Below, one piece after another: positions 40,406-48,226 of a stretch of DNA of 64,000 nt (positions are counted from its first letter, which is position 1; each line of letters opens with the position of its first letter). The translations under genes were made by a program, and so were the position numbers. The notes under the pieces were generated by a model. It was given only the letters and a program-made list of their open reading frames with translations, was not told where the DNA came from and made no database searches. The stretch is from Christensenella tenuis. GTDB taxonomy: Bacteria > Bacillota > Clostridia > Christensenellales > Christensenellaceae. Where the stretch lies: contig NZ_JACOON010000002.1 of NCBI RefSeq assembly GCF_014287795.1, positions 248,001 through 312,000 on the forward strand, in the 5' to 3' direction.

Positions 40406-41872
40406 ATGAAACGGATCACCGCGTTTTTACTTTGCCTAATGCTGGTTTCATTCTTCGCCGCCTGCGGCCCCGGCAGCGGAGTGCAGGGCAGTGGAACTGC
40501 AACAGGGCAGGCGGCTGCCGCCGCAACTGAACCCAAGGAGAATGTGCAGAGCGGAAGTACAGACGGGTTCATTCTTGTCGAAGGAGGGACATTCCGGATG
40601 GGCAGCCCGGATTCAGAAGCATGGAGGAGCGACGACGAAACACAGCATACGGTTACGGTCAGCAATTTCTATATGGATCCGTTTGAATTGACACAAGCCG
40701 AGTACGGGGAAATCATGGGGAGTAATCCCAGCAGCTTTTCAGGAGAAGACCTGCCGGTAGAAAATGTTTCGTGGCTGGATGCAATCGTTTATTGCAATGC
40801 CCGCAGTGAAAAGGAAGGGCTTACGCCTGCCTATACTGTGGATGGACAACATATCGCTTGGAATAAAGAAGCGGATGGATACCGGCTTCCCACTGAAGCA
40901 GAATGGGAATATGCCTGTCGGGCAGGGACGCAAACTCCGTTTAATACGCAAACATCTATTAGCGCGGAGGAAGCAAATTACTACGGGCATTACCCGTACC
41001 AGATTGAAGACAACTATTTTTCGCAGGGGAACCTCGACACGCAGCCAGGAGAATACCGCGAGACCACTGTGGCGGTGGGCAGCTTTGCGCCCAATAGTTT
41101 TGGCCTTTACGATATGCACGGCAACGTGGGAGAATGGGTCTGGGACTATTACGGCGCTTATGACAACGGAGACCAGACAGATCCGGAAGGGCCTGCTTCA
41201 GGGACGCTTCGCGTTTACCGGGGCGGCGGATGGAATGATTTTGCCAAAAATATACGTTCTGCCTACCGTGCGGCATTGGCGGCGGATAAGGGAAGCTTTA
41301 ATCTTGGCATCCGGTTGGTGCGCAGCGCCGCTCCCGGGACGGGCAGCGTCGAGGGAACGGCAGTGCGGAGCACGGGAAATACGGCCGGAGGAAACGTTTT
41401 GATCGCTTATTTCTCATGGGGCGGCAACACGCAAGGGATCGCGGAAGAAATCGGACGGCAAACCGGAGCGGATGTATTTGAAATTACCCTGGCGACGCCG
41501 TATTCAGATGATTATAATACTGTGCTTGAAGAAGCCCAGCGCGACCAGAACGAGCAGGCGCGCCCGGAATTGGCGGCACATGTGGGGAATATGGAGCAAT
41601 ATGATACGATCCTTTTGGGGTATCCCAATTGGTGGGCGTCTATTCCGATGCCGGTCGCTTCTTTTCTTGAAGAATATGATTTTTCAGGGAAAACGATTAT
41701 CCCCTTTTGCAGCCACGGAGGCGGGCGGTTTGGACAAAGCCTAACGGCAATTGCGAAGTTGGCCCCGGATGCGGCGATGGGGGAGGCGTTGTCCGTACAC
41801 TATTCGGGAGGAGATTCCTTGCCCGACGACATAAGCGGGTGGCTGGCTGTCAACGGAATTTCCCGGCAGTAA
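40406..41872 (+). CDS. Lipoprotein fusion of a SUMF1 domain and a flavodoxin
   Basis: A 488-residue lipoprotein (lipobox FAAC, Cys20). Residues about 50-310 form a formylglycine-generating-enzyme-like (SUMF1) domain (EGGTFRMGSP, PVENVSWLDAIVYCNA, RLPTEAEWEYACRAG, LYDMHGNVGEWVWD, RVYRGGGWND). The catalytic Cys of aerobic FGE, normally in a CRSAYR motif, is replaced (NIRSAYR), so sulfatase activation is unlikely. Residues about 330-488 are a flavodoxin (YFSWGGNTQ, PNWWASIPMP, PFCSHGGG) closely related to the preceding gene. AGGAGAGG precedes the start. Its role is unknown; surface redox binding is plausible. Confidence 0.87.
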   Translation: MKRITAFLLCLMLVSFFAACGPGSGVQGSGTATGQAAAAATEPKENVQSGSTDGFILVEGGTFRMGSPDSEAWRSDDETQHTVTVSNFYMDPFELTQAEYGEIMGSNPSSFSGEDLPVENVSWLDAIVYCNARSEKEGLTPAYTVDGQHIAWNKEADGYRLPTEAEWEYACRAGTQTPFNTQTSISAEEANYYGHYPYQIEDNYFSQGNLDTQPGEYRETTVAVGSFAPNSFGLYDMHGNVGEWVWDYYGAYDNGDQTDPEGPASGTLRVYRGGGWNDFAKNIRSAYRAALAADKGSFNLGIRLVRSAAPGTGSVEGTAVRSTGNTAGGNVLIAYFSWGGNTQGIAEEIGRQTGADVFEITLATPYSDDYNTVLEEAQRDQNEQARPELAAHVGNMEQYDTILLGYPNWWASIPMPVASFLEEYDFSGKTIIPFCSHGGGRFGQSLTAIAKLAPDAAMGEALSVHYSGGDSLPDDISGWLAVNGISRQ

Positions 41873-41912
41873 GCGGAAAGATATACTAAATTCGGCAAGG
41901 AGGCACTATACG

Positions 41913-42902
41913 ATGGAATATACAAGGTTGGGAAAATCTGATTTAAATGTATCGCGCGTTTGCATGGGCTGTATGGGATTTGGCAATGCGGCAACCGGGC
42001 AGCACAGTTGGACGATAAGCGAGGAGGAGTCGCGTGAAATAATAAAGCGTGCACTGGAACTTGGAATAAATTTTTATGATACCGCGATTGCGTACCAAAA
42101 CGGGACGAGCGAACAATATACCGGCCGGGCGCTGCGGGATTTTGCAAAACGCGATGAAGTAATCGTAGCAACGAAATTTTTACCGCGCACAAAGCAGGAA
42201 ATAAATGAAGGCGTCGATGGGAAACGGCATATTGAAACTATGCTGGACCGAAGCCTGAAGAACCTTGGAATGGATTATGTAGATTTATATATCTATCATA
42301 TGTGGGACTATAATACTCCGCTTCCGGAAATCATGGAAGGGCTGAATCATGCTGTTCAGGCGGGGAAAGCGCGTTATATTGGAATTTCAAATTGTTATGC
42401 GTATCAACTCGCCAAAGCCAATTCTTTTGCTGAAAAAGAGGGCCTCGCAAAGTTTATTTCTATCCAAGGACACTACAACCTCATTTTCAGGGAGGAGGAA
42501 CGGGAAATGGCGCGGCTGTGCAGGGAAGACCATATCGCTATGACGCCGTATAGCCCGTTGGCGGGCGGAAGGCTTTCAAAGCGCCCGGGGGAAACATCCA
42601 AACGGTTCCGGGAAGATAATTACGCCAGGTTTAAATATGACACCACGGCAAGCCAGGACGGCGTTATCATCGGACGTGTGGCTGAAATAGCTGAACGGCG
42701 GAGCATATCCATGACAGAAGTTGCGCTTGCGTGGCTGCTGAAGAAAGACGCGGTACCCGTAGTAGGCGTTACGAAACTTACGCAAGTCGAAGGAACGGCG
42801 CGGGCAGCCGATGCTGTTTTAACCGAAGACGAAACCAAATATCTGGAGGCGCCGTATGTGCCGCACAGGCTTGCTGGCGTGATGGCGGAAAACAACCGCT
42901 AA
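41913..42902 (+). CDS. Aldo/keto reductase
   Basis: A 329-residue TIM-barrel NADPH oxidoreductase. The family tetrad is visible: Asp in NFYDTAIAYQNG with the following Tyr, Lys in VATKFLP and His in IYHMWD; the cofactor end has SPLAGGRLS and VPVVGVTK. CAAGGAGG precedes the start. It continues the redox island; natural substrate unknown. Confidence 0.92.
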   Translation: MEYTRLGKSDLNVSRVCMGCMGFGNAATGQHSWTISEEESREIIKRALELGINFYDTAIAYQNGTSEQYTGRALRDFAKRDEVIVATKFLPRTKQEINEGVDGKRHIETMLDRSLKNLGMDYVDLYIYHMWDYNTPLPEIMEGLNHAVQAGKARYIGISNCYAYQLAKANSFAEKEGLAKFISIQGHYNLIFREEEREMARLCREDHIAMTPYSPLAGGRLSKRPGETSKRFREDNYARFKYDTTASQDGVIIGRVAEIAERRSISMTEVALAWLLKKDAVPVVGVTKLTQVEGTARAADAVLTEDETKYLEAPYVPHRLAGVMAENNR

Positions 42903-42917
42903 AAAATGGAGGATAGC

Positions 42918-43227
42918 ATGGCGTCAAATAAAAAAGTAACGGAAGGAAAGGAAGCGCCGGGAGCATTTGCACCTAAGTTTGCGCAACTCAACGACGATGT
43001 GTTGGAGAGGTATGGTTGCGGGAGGAATGGCTTTCCCCGCGCGGCCGCCGCTTGATTACCGTAACGGCGCGAGCGACCGGTGCATCCCCCTCGATTTCCA
43101 TCTTGGAAAGACAACAGCGTTACAAAAACAGAGAGCGCCGAGGGCCTTGCCCAATTGGCCTTTTACAGCGGCTGGCCAAACGCATGGGCCGCTTTCGGAT
43201 CGCGAAGGAAATCTGGAGAGATTAAAA
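42918..43227 (+). pseudogene. Frameshifted carboxymuconolactone decarboxylase-like gene
   Basis: The gene opens normally (GGAGG, then MASNKKVTEGKEAPG and KFAQLNDDVLE) but the frame is broken at least three times. The expected family sequence continues in other frames: VWLREEWLSPRGRRLITVTA, later AEGLAQLAFYSGWPNAWAAF, and finally FRIAKEIWRD with a stop. All pieces are in family order on one strand. It lies between the aldo/keto reductase and cupin genes, where an intact AhpD-like gene is usual. Sequencing error could explain one break but hardly all. Confidence 0.85.
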
Positions 43228-43244
43228 ACAGGAGGAAAAAACGT

Positions 43245-43661
43245 ATGAAAGAAGCGGTATATAAGGAAACAGTTTTTCCAATCGGAGGGCCAAACGATGC
43301 CTTTGCCCAGTATTTTACAGGGCAAAGTTATTTGAACATGCTTACCACCGAAGGCGTGGCTATTGCGAACGTCACCTTTGAACCCGGCTGCCGGAATAAC
43401 TGGCATGTCCATAAGGCGGAAGAAGGCGGCGGGCAGATATTGCTTTGTACAGACGGCAGAGGGTGGTATCAGGAATGGGGCAAAACGGCGCAAGAACTGT
43501 ACCCCGGTGATGTGGTGGTCATCCCGGCCGGTGTAAAACACTGGCACGGCGCGGCGCGGGACGGGTGGTTTTCGCATTTGGCAGTCGAGATTCCCGGCGA
43601 AAATACGGCGAATGAATGGCTGGAACCTGTCAGCGAGGAAGATTACGGCAAACTTGAGTAA
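43245..43661 (+). CDS. Cupin-domain protein
   Basis: A 138-residue single-domain cupin. The metal motifs are visible: NNWHVHKAEEGGGQ (two His and Glu) and PAGVKHWHGA (His). CAGGAGG precedes the ATG at 43245. Cupins of this type often accompany carboxymuconolactone decarboxylase-like proteins and aldo/keto reductases; function is probably small-molecule binding or isomerisation. Confidence 0.88.
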   Translation: MKEAVYKETVFPIGGPNDAFAQYFTGQSYLNMLTTEGVAIANVTFEPGCRNNWHVHKAEEGGGQILLCTDGRGWYQEWGKTAQELYPGDVVVIPAGVKHWHGAARDGWFSHLAVEIPGENTANEWLEPVSEEDYGKLE

Positions 43662-43687
43662 AAAAGATATGAGAGAAAAAATCTAAA

Positions 43688-44227
43688 ATGAAGATACTTG
43701 TAATTAAAAGCAGTCCGCACGAGCACAGTTCATCGAACCTGCTGGCAGGCCATTTTATACGGGGCGCGAAAGAAAAAGGACACGATATTACAGAATTTGA
43801 TGCGGCGCATGGAAACCTGCATCCGTGTATTGGGTGCGATGCTTGCAGGATGTCCGGACCATGTTGCCAAAAAGACGATATGGAAGGGGTGCGTGAAGCC
43901 GTACTTACCTCAGATATGATGGTTTTTGTGACGCCGCTCTATTATTTTGGCATGTCTGCACAGCTTAAAATATTAATCGACCGGTTTTACAGTTTTAATG
44001 GGGAACTGATGGCAAAACAGATGAAAACAGCTTTGATTGTTGCGGCATGGGACAGCGGGGAGTGGACAATGAAAGAGATCGAAGGACATTACATGACTCT
44101 ATGCCGTTATTTGAGGTTCAGTAACCAGGGGATGATTTTGGGAACGGGCTGCGGAACGCCGGCTATGACAAGCAAAACCCGCTTTCCGCAGCAGGCATAT
44201 GAATTTGGAAAAAGGATCGGTATGTAA
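43688..44227 (+). CDS. NAD(P)H-dependent flavodoxin-family oxidoreductase
   Basis: A 179-residue flavodoxin-fold protein of the NADPH-dependent FMN reductase/iron-sulfur flavoprotein group. FMN loop SSPHEHSSSN, the cysteine cluster CIGCDACRMSGPCC near residue 45, and FVTPLYYFGMSAQLK are visible. The Cys cluster may hold an iron-sulfur centre or form disulfides. The membrane protein gene starts two bases after its stop, so the two are probably coupled. Confidence 0.85.
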   Translation: MKILVIKSSPHEHSSSNLLAGHFIRGAKEKGHDITEFDAAHGNLHPCIGCDACRMSGPCCQKDDMEGVREAVLTSDMMVFVTPLYYFGMSAQLKILIDRFYSFNGELMAKQMKTALIVAAWDSGEWTMKEIEGHYMTLCRYLRFSNQGMILGTGCGTPAMTSKTRFPQQAYEFGKRIGM

Positions 44228-44229
44228 CT

Positions 44230-44973
44230 ATGAAGCCCAAGGCAACAATGAAGACGCTGATTGATGTGCTATTGACACTGACGCTTCTTTTCCTGATGGG
44301 ATATCAGTTCTGGGGAGACGAAGCGCATGAATGGGCAGGCGCGGGTATGCTGGCCTTGTTTGTCATACACCATATCCTGAACGTGGGCTGGTATAAAAAC
44401 CTGTTCAGGGGACGTTATACTCCGGCGCGCATTCTCGGGTTATGTGTGAATATCCTGCTGCTCGCCGCGGTCGTTATCCAGATGTATAGCGGAATTATGA
44501 TGTCACGCCATGTATTCGCATTTCTCCCGGTGGAAGGAGGTATGGCGGTTGCAAGACGGCTGCATATTATCGGGGCATACTGGGGGTTTGTACTCATGAG
44601 CCTGCACCTTGGATTACATTGGAATATGGTCATTGGCATGATGGAAAAACGAACAAAAACAAAGCCCTCAAAAGCGCGTTTCGCATCGCTTTTTGCGGCG
44701 GGAGCCTTAGTTGCGGGATATGGCGCGTTTGTTTTTATCAAACGAAATCTGGCGAGCTACCTGTTTCTGCAAACGGAATTCGTGTTCCTTGATTACGGTG
44801 AGCCACAGGTATTGTTTTATCTTGACTATCTGGCATTGATGGGCCTGTTCATTTTTCTGGCACATTACTTCTCGAAATTTTTCCGGAAAAAGGAGACAGG
44901 AAAAATCAAAGGAGACAGGAAAAATCAAAGGAGAGGCTTCGAGAATCTTAACAAGGAAGAAATCATTCATTGA
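44230..44973 (+). CDS. DUF4405 membrane protein, cytochrome b-like
   Basis: A 247-residue membrane protein with about six helices and His residues placed as in haem-binding four-helix proteins (HEWAG, IHHILNVGW, RLHIIGAYWG, SLHLGLHW), typical of DUF4405. It directly follows a flavoprotein reductase, which suggests an electron-transfer pair at the membrane. The last 19 residues are changed by a 19-bp tandem duplication at 44890. Its end overlaps the end of the sensor kinase gene on the other strand by seven bases. Confidence 0.8.
   Translation: MKPKATMKTLIDVLLTLTLLFLMGYQFWGDEAHEWAGAGMLALFVIHHILNVGWYKNLFRGRYTPARILGLCVNILLLAAVVIQMYSGIMMSRHVFAFLPVEGGMAVARRLHIIGAYWGFVLMSLHLGLHWNMVIGMMEKRTKTKPSKARFASLFAAGALVAGYGAFVFIKRNLASYLFLQTEFVFLDYGEPQVLFYLDYLALMGLFIFLAHYFSKFFRKKETGKIKGDRKNQRRGFENLNKEEIIH
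44890..44934 (+). repeat. 19-bp tandem duplication in the DUF4405 gene
   Basis: The unit AAGGAGACAGGAAAAATCA occurs twice (44890-44908, 44909-44927) followed by seven bases of a third. Since 19 is not a multiple of three, the duplication shifts the frame and replaces the C-terminal tail. Slippage is the likely origin. Confidence 0.85.
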
Positions 44974-46388
44974 TTGATTTCAAACCAAAAAGTATTCGTC
45001 CCATTTGCAGACTCAACACCGTACTTTATGCCATGCGCCTCCAGAATCGTGCTGACGATGGAAAGGCCAATGCCCGTGCCCTCCCTCCGGCTGCCCTGAT
45101 GCTGGCTCTTACGGTAACGCTCCCAAATAATTTCCTGTTCCTCCGGCGGGATCGCCGGCCCGGGATTTTTCACCTCGGCCCGTACAACGCTATTTTGCCT
45201 GGCAATAGAAACTGTAATAGTTTCCCCATCTTTTGTGTTGTTGATTGCGTTGTTCAATAAATTGCGCAGCACCTGGCTCATTTTGATGGGATCAAGATAC
45301 AGGGAGACAGCCCCGATGCCATTTTCCAATAAAATAGAGATACGGTAAGGTGCAGCGACCTTTCTTGCATAGATCACTTCGGATTCCACAAGGGCATATA
45401 AATCGGTTTCAGATTTTTTCAGCACAATATATCCCGATTGGAATTGGGAATAATCCATAATATCGCTGACCATACGGCTCAGCCGTTCTGCTTCCTGAAT
45501 GATGAGATCCATGTGCTCGGTGCGCTTTGTTTCATCTTTGCCGGAAATATCGCGCACCATTTCGCTGTAACCAATGATAACGGAGAGGGGAGCGCGCAAT
45601 TCGTGGGACACATTTGCAATGACCTCCTTGCGCAGCACATCCACCCGCTGGAGGGATATGCCGAGCTTTTCGACGGAATCGGATAACTGCCCCAATTCAT
45701 CACTGCGCGTAAGGCCGGGCTTTGCAGTCAGATCCCCTTCTGTCATCCGGTTGACTGCTTTTTCAATGGTTTTCAGCGGCTTTACTAAATGCCTTGCCAG
45801 CAGAAATGCAAGGAAACCGGCGGCAACTGCGAGAGCGACGGACAGCACGAAGAGCTGCTGCAAATTGACGACCTGCATCGCACTGATTTCATCCATATAG
45901 GTAAACGTAAATATTGCATAATTCTGACCCTTGTAGTTAGCGGGAATTCCCTGTGCGAGCTTTAAATCCTGCCGGTCGTCACGGATCAGCTGTTCGTAAT
46001 CCTGGCCCGCGAGAACCTGCTCCAGGTTCTCGCTGAAATAATGCATCATACTTTCATCAACTTCATCCAGAACTGCAGGAAGACCGATACCGTAGGCATA
46101 TAACAAATCACCGTCTCCATCGAGCAGGAACACTTTACCGTGCACTGCGGCGCTGATATAGCTGACCGCTTCTTCCATGCCATAGCTATCGATATCTTCG
46201 ATGATTGGTTCCACACGGTTTTCCATTTCGTTCACAGCGGCATCGATATAGCTGCGCTCGAAAAGGCCAAGCTGGATCGTCCATAAAAAAGCGATGCTGA
46301 CAGCCACAAGGAGCATGATTGCGAGCCATACGCGGATGGTGAATTTGCTTTTTAAAAAAGAAATGAAATTTCTACGCTTCGTATTCAA
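44967..46388 (-). CDS. Sensor histidine kinase of an OmpR-type pair
   Basis: A 473-residue membrane kinase: helix about 20-40, extracellular sensor (about 45-175), second helix about 178-200, HAMP, HisKA with His262 in VSHELRAPL, and an ATPase with NLLNNAINNT, GTGIGLSI. Its start overlaps the regulator gene by 17 bases, so the pair is co-translated. Cell-envelope targets are suggested by shared repeats in front of the carboxypeptidase and MoxR operons. Confidence 0.93.
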   Translation of the reverse strand: MNTKRRNFISFLKSKFTIRVWLAIMLLVAVSIAFLWTIQLGLFERSYIDAAVNEMENRVEPIIEDIDSYGMEEAVSYISAAVHGKVFLLDGDGDLLYAYGIGLPAVLDEVDESMMHYFSENLEQVLAGQDYEQLIRDDRQDLKLAQGIPANYKGQNYAIFTFTYMDEISAMQVVNLQQLFVLSVALAVAAGFLAFLLARHLVKPLKTIEKAVNRMTEGDLTAKPGLTRSDELGQLSDSVEKLGISLQRVDVLRKEVIANVSHELRAPLSVIIGYSEMVRDISGKDETKRTEHMDLIIQEAERLSRMVSDIMDYSQFQSGYIVLKKSETDLYALVESEVIYARKVAAPYRISILLENGIGAVSLYLDPIKMSQVLRNLLNNAINNTKDGETITVSIARQNSVVRAEVKNPGPAIPPEEQEIIWERYRKSQHQGSRREGTGIGLSIVSTILEAHGIKYGVESANGTNTFWFEINQ

Positions 46389-47040
46389 ATTTGTATCCGA
46401 CTCCCCATACCGTTTTTATCATTTTACGACAATTTCCAAGCCTGTCACGCAATGATTTGATGTGCGTGTCAACAGTTCTGGAATCGCCAAAATAATCATA
46501 CCCCCATACTTTTTTCAGGAGCGTATCCCGGTCCATAACGATATTTGGATTTTCGGCAAGAAAAATAAGCAGGTCGAATTCTTTTGGCGTCAAGATAACC
46601 GTTTCTTCATTTACCGTTACGAGGTGGGAGCGTTTTCCTATTTTGAGCAAACCAAATTCAAGACTCTCATCCTGGATAGCGCGCCCGCGCTTCAAAACGG
46701 CTTTAACGCGGGCCATAAGTTCTTTAGGACTGAATGGCTTTGGCACATAGTCATCAGCCCCGAGATTAAAACCGTATAACTTGTCATATTCTTCGGATCG
46801 GGCAGTCAGGAGAATCACAGGAACGTCGCTTGATTCCCGCAGTTTGGCGAGGGCCTCGTATCCGCCCATTTCAGGCATCATAATATCAAGCACGATAATA
46901 TCGATAGGCTCCAGGCCCGCGATATCGAGCGCGACACGGCCATTTTCCGCTTCAAGGCATTCAAATTCTTCGTTTTCAGCATATGTTCTGACAAGAGAAC
47001 GCAGGTATGGATCGTCGTCGACGATTAAAAGTTTCTGCAT
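46372..47040 (-). CDS. OmpR/PhoB-family response regulator
   Basis: A 222-residue regulator with a receiver domain (VDDDPY, phospho-acceptor Asp52 in VLDIMMPE, LTARSEE, PKPFSP) and a C-terminal winged helix (LTPKEFDLLIFLAENP, VWGYDYFGDSRTVDTHI). It precedes its kinase on the minus strand. An 11-bp period direct repeat lies upstream at 47106-47125, consistent with autoregulation. Confidence 0.95.
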   Translation of the reverse strand: MQKLLIVDDDPYLRSLVRTYAENEEFECLEAENGRVALDIAGLEPIDIIVLDIMMPEMGGYEALAKLRESSDVPVILLTARSEEYDKLYGFNLGADDYVPKPFSPKELMARVKAVLKRGRAIQDESLEFGLLKIGKRSHLVTVNEETVILTPKEFDLLIFLAENPNIVMDRDTLLKKVWGYDYFGDSRTVDTHIKSLRDRLGNCRKMIKTVWGVGYKFEYEA

Positions 47041-47105
47041 AAATTTACCCTCATTTTTCTTGGTAAATGAATTATATCATATATTTTTAAGGCAAGGATA
47101 AACTT

Positions 47106-47125
47106 CACAAAATCCTCAGAATTTT
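47106..47125 (+). promoter_or_regulatory. Period-11 direct repeat upstream of the OmpR-type regulator
   Basis: CACAAAATCCT then CAGAATTTT. It matches 35711-35730 closely in the first half. It lies 66 bases upstream of the regulator's start, whose -10 (TATAAT on the minus strand) is near 47073-47078. Confidence 0.45.
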
Positions 47126-47233
47126 CCTGCACTGCAATATTAGAAAAAACCAAAGGACACAGGCTCATGGCAAGTGTCCCCTGGTTTTACCGGCAGGAAA
47201 TGCTCACGCGCGGCAAAGCATCAAACAGGAATT

Positions 47234-47659
47234 TTACAGGAATCTTCCACGATTCTGTAAAGCATCAATGTTTCTCCGGCGTGTGTCTTCCGTCCAATTT
47301 TCCGGGTTCGTATCGTCTGGAATAACCCCGGCTAAGATTTTTTCGTAATGCTTTACCTTTTCGTCCATATAAGCGGCGGTTGCCTTTGCTTCCTCAACCC
47401 GTTGGTACGCCTGTTCCCGCTGGCGAAGTATGATCTGATAACGGGCTGAAAGCGTTTCTTTGGATTCTGGCAAGCGGCACAATTCACAATATTCTTTAAT
47501 ATCCTCAATCGACGCGCCGCAGCCTTTCAGACAAACAATTCCCTGCATCCAGTTTATAGATTCTTCATTGAAAATGCGGCGGTTGCCCTTGTCGCGCTCA
47601 CGAGGCAATAAATTTATATCAGTGTAGTAACGAATTGTGTGTTCTGTCGTTTGAAACAT
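47234..47659 (-). CDS. MerR-family regulator, start uncertain or damaged
   Basis: A MerR-type regulator whose first ATG (47659) gives 141 residues beginning inside the helix-turn-helix (MFQTTEHTIRYYTDINLLP). Nine further codons upstream (IYTLKQFAK) restore the normal N-terminus, but the first of them, at 47684-47686, is ATT and there is no visible ribosome site. Either ATT serves as a rare start, or the start codon was lost. The rest, with a long coiled coil (about 75-115), is intact. Confidence 0.7.
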   Translation of the reverse strand: MFQTTEHTIRYYTDINLLPRERDKGNRRIFNEESINWMQGIVCLKGCGASIEDIKEYCELCRLPESKETLSARYQIILRQREQAYQRVEEAKATAAYMDEKVKHYEKILAGVIPDDTNPENWTEDTRRRNIDALQNRGRFL

Positions 47660-47755
47660 TTTTGCGAATTGTTTCAGTGTATAAATAGCAAAAACCGTGC
47701 AAGCAGTTAACGGTAAAATTGTGGAATGTCAACACGATTGACCTGCCTGAAGTCT

Positions 47756-47812
47756 AAAGGCCCATCCATCCTACGGCGTAATCGTGGAACGCCGGATAGG
47801 ACGGGCCTTTTT
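47756..47812. terminator. Long imperfect hairpin with T run
   Basis: Arms AAAGGCCC-TCC-ATCC-GGCG pair with CGCC-GGAT-GGA-GGGCCTTT around small bulges; loop of about 11 bases; five T follow. It probably works as a terminator in both directions. No gene upstream on the plus strand obviously needs it. Confidence 0.6.
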
Positions 47813-48226
47813 CGTGTCTCTATTATCTCTTTATCATATCAGCAAGGCAAACGGAGATGTTCGGAATCCTTTCCCGGGGGAAAGATGTATAGCTGTTTTT
47901 ATATGCCGTTGCCCGAATTTCCTGCCGGCAGTATTGTTCTGCCGGTATTTGTTTTCTGCTAAGAGTGTTGACCCTGCGAATCCCCTCCTTTCCGTTCCGC
48001 AGAACTGTATCTATTAAGAAAAATCAAGAGGGAACATGGAAACGTTGGTTTCCATATAGTTTCCTTGTGATTTGCGTTCATATTATGTGTAAATTGTGAG
48101 AGCTTTTTGCGAAAATTTTGAACAAAATGTAAAGACTGCAGAGACTGCATTATCTAACAAAAATCTGCGGATTTTCTCACAAAATCTTCACATAAATTCC
48201 ATACGCTGGTAAAAGAGGTGAACAGT
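47813..48226. other. Intergenic region before the MoxR operon
   Basis: No gene supported. The right half is AT-rich and contains TTGTGAGAGC-like and CACAAAAT repeats, so it is likely the regulatory region of the MoxR operon. A plus frame at 47784-48017 lacks a ribosome site. Confidence 0.5.
48178..48199 (+). promoter_or_regulatory. Period-11 direct repeat upstream of the MoxR operon
   Basis: CACAAAATCTT directly followed by CACATAAATTC, 28 bases before the MoxR start at 48227. The first half is nearly identical to those at 35711 and 47106. A further inverted copy may lie near 48090. Confidence 0.5.

Noticed and set aside
40406..41872. Functional formylglycine-generating enzyme
   Set aside because: The Cys of the active-site region is missing and no sulfatase gene is in the window.
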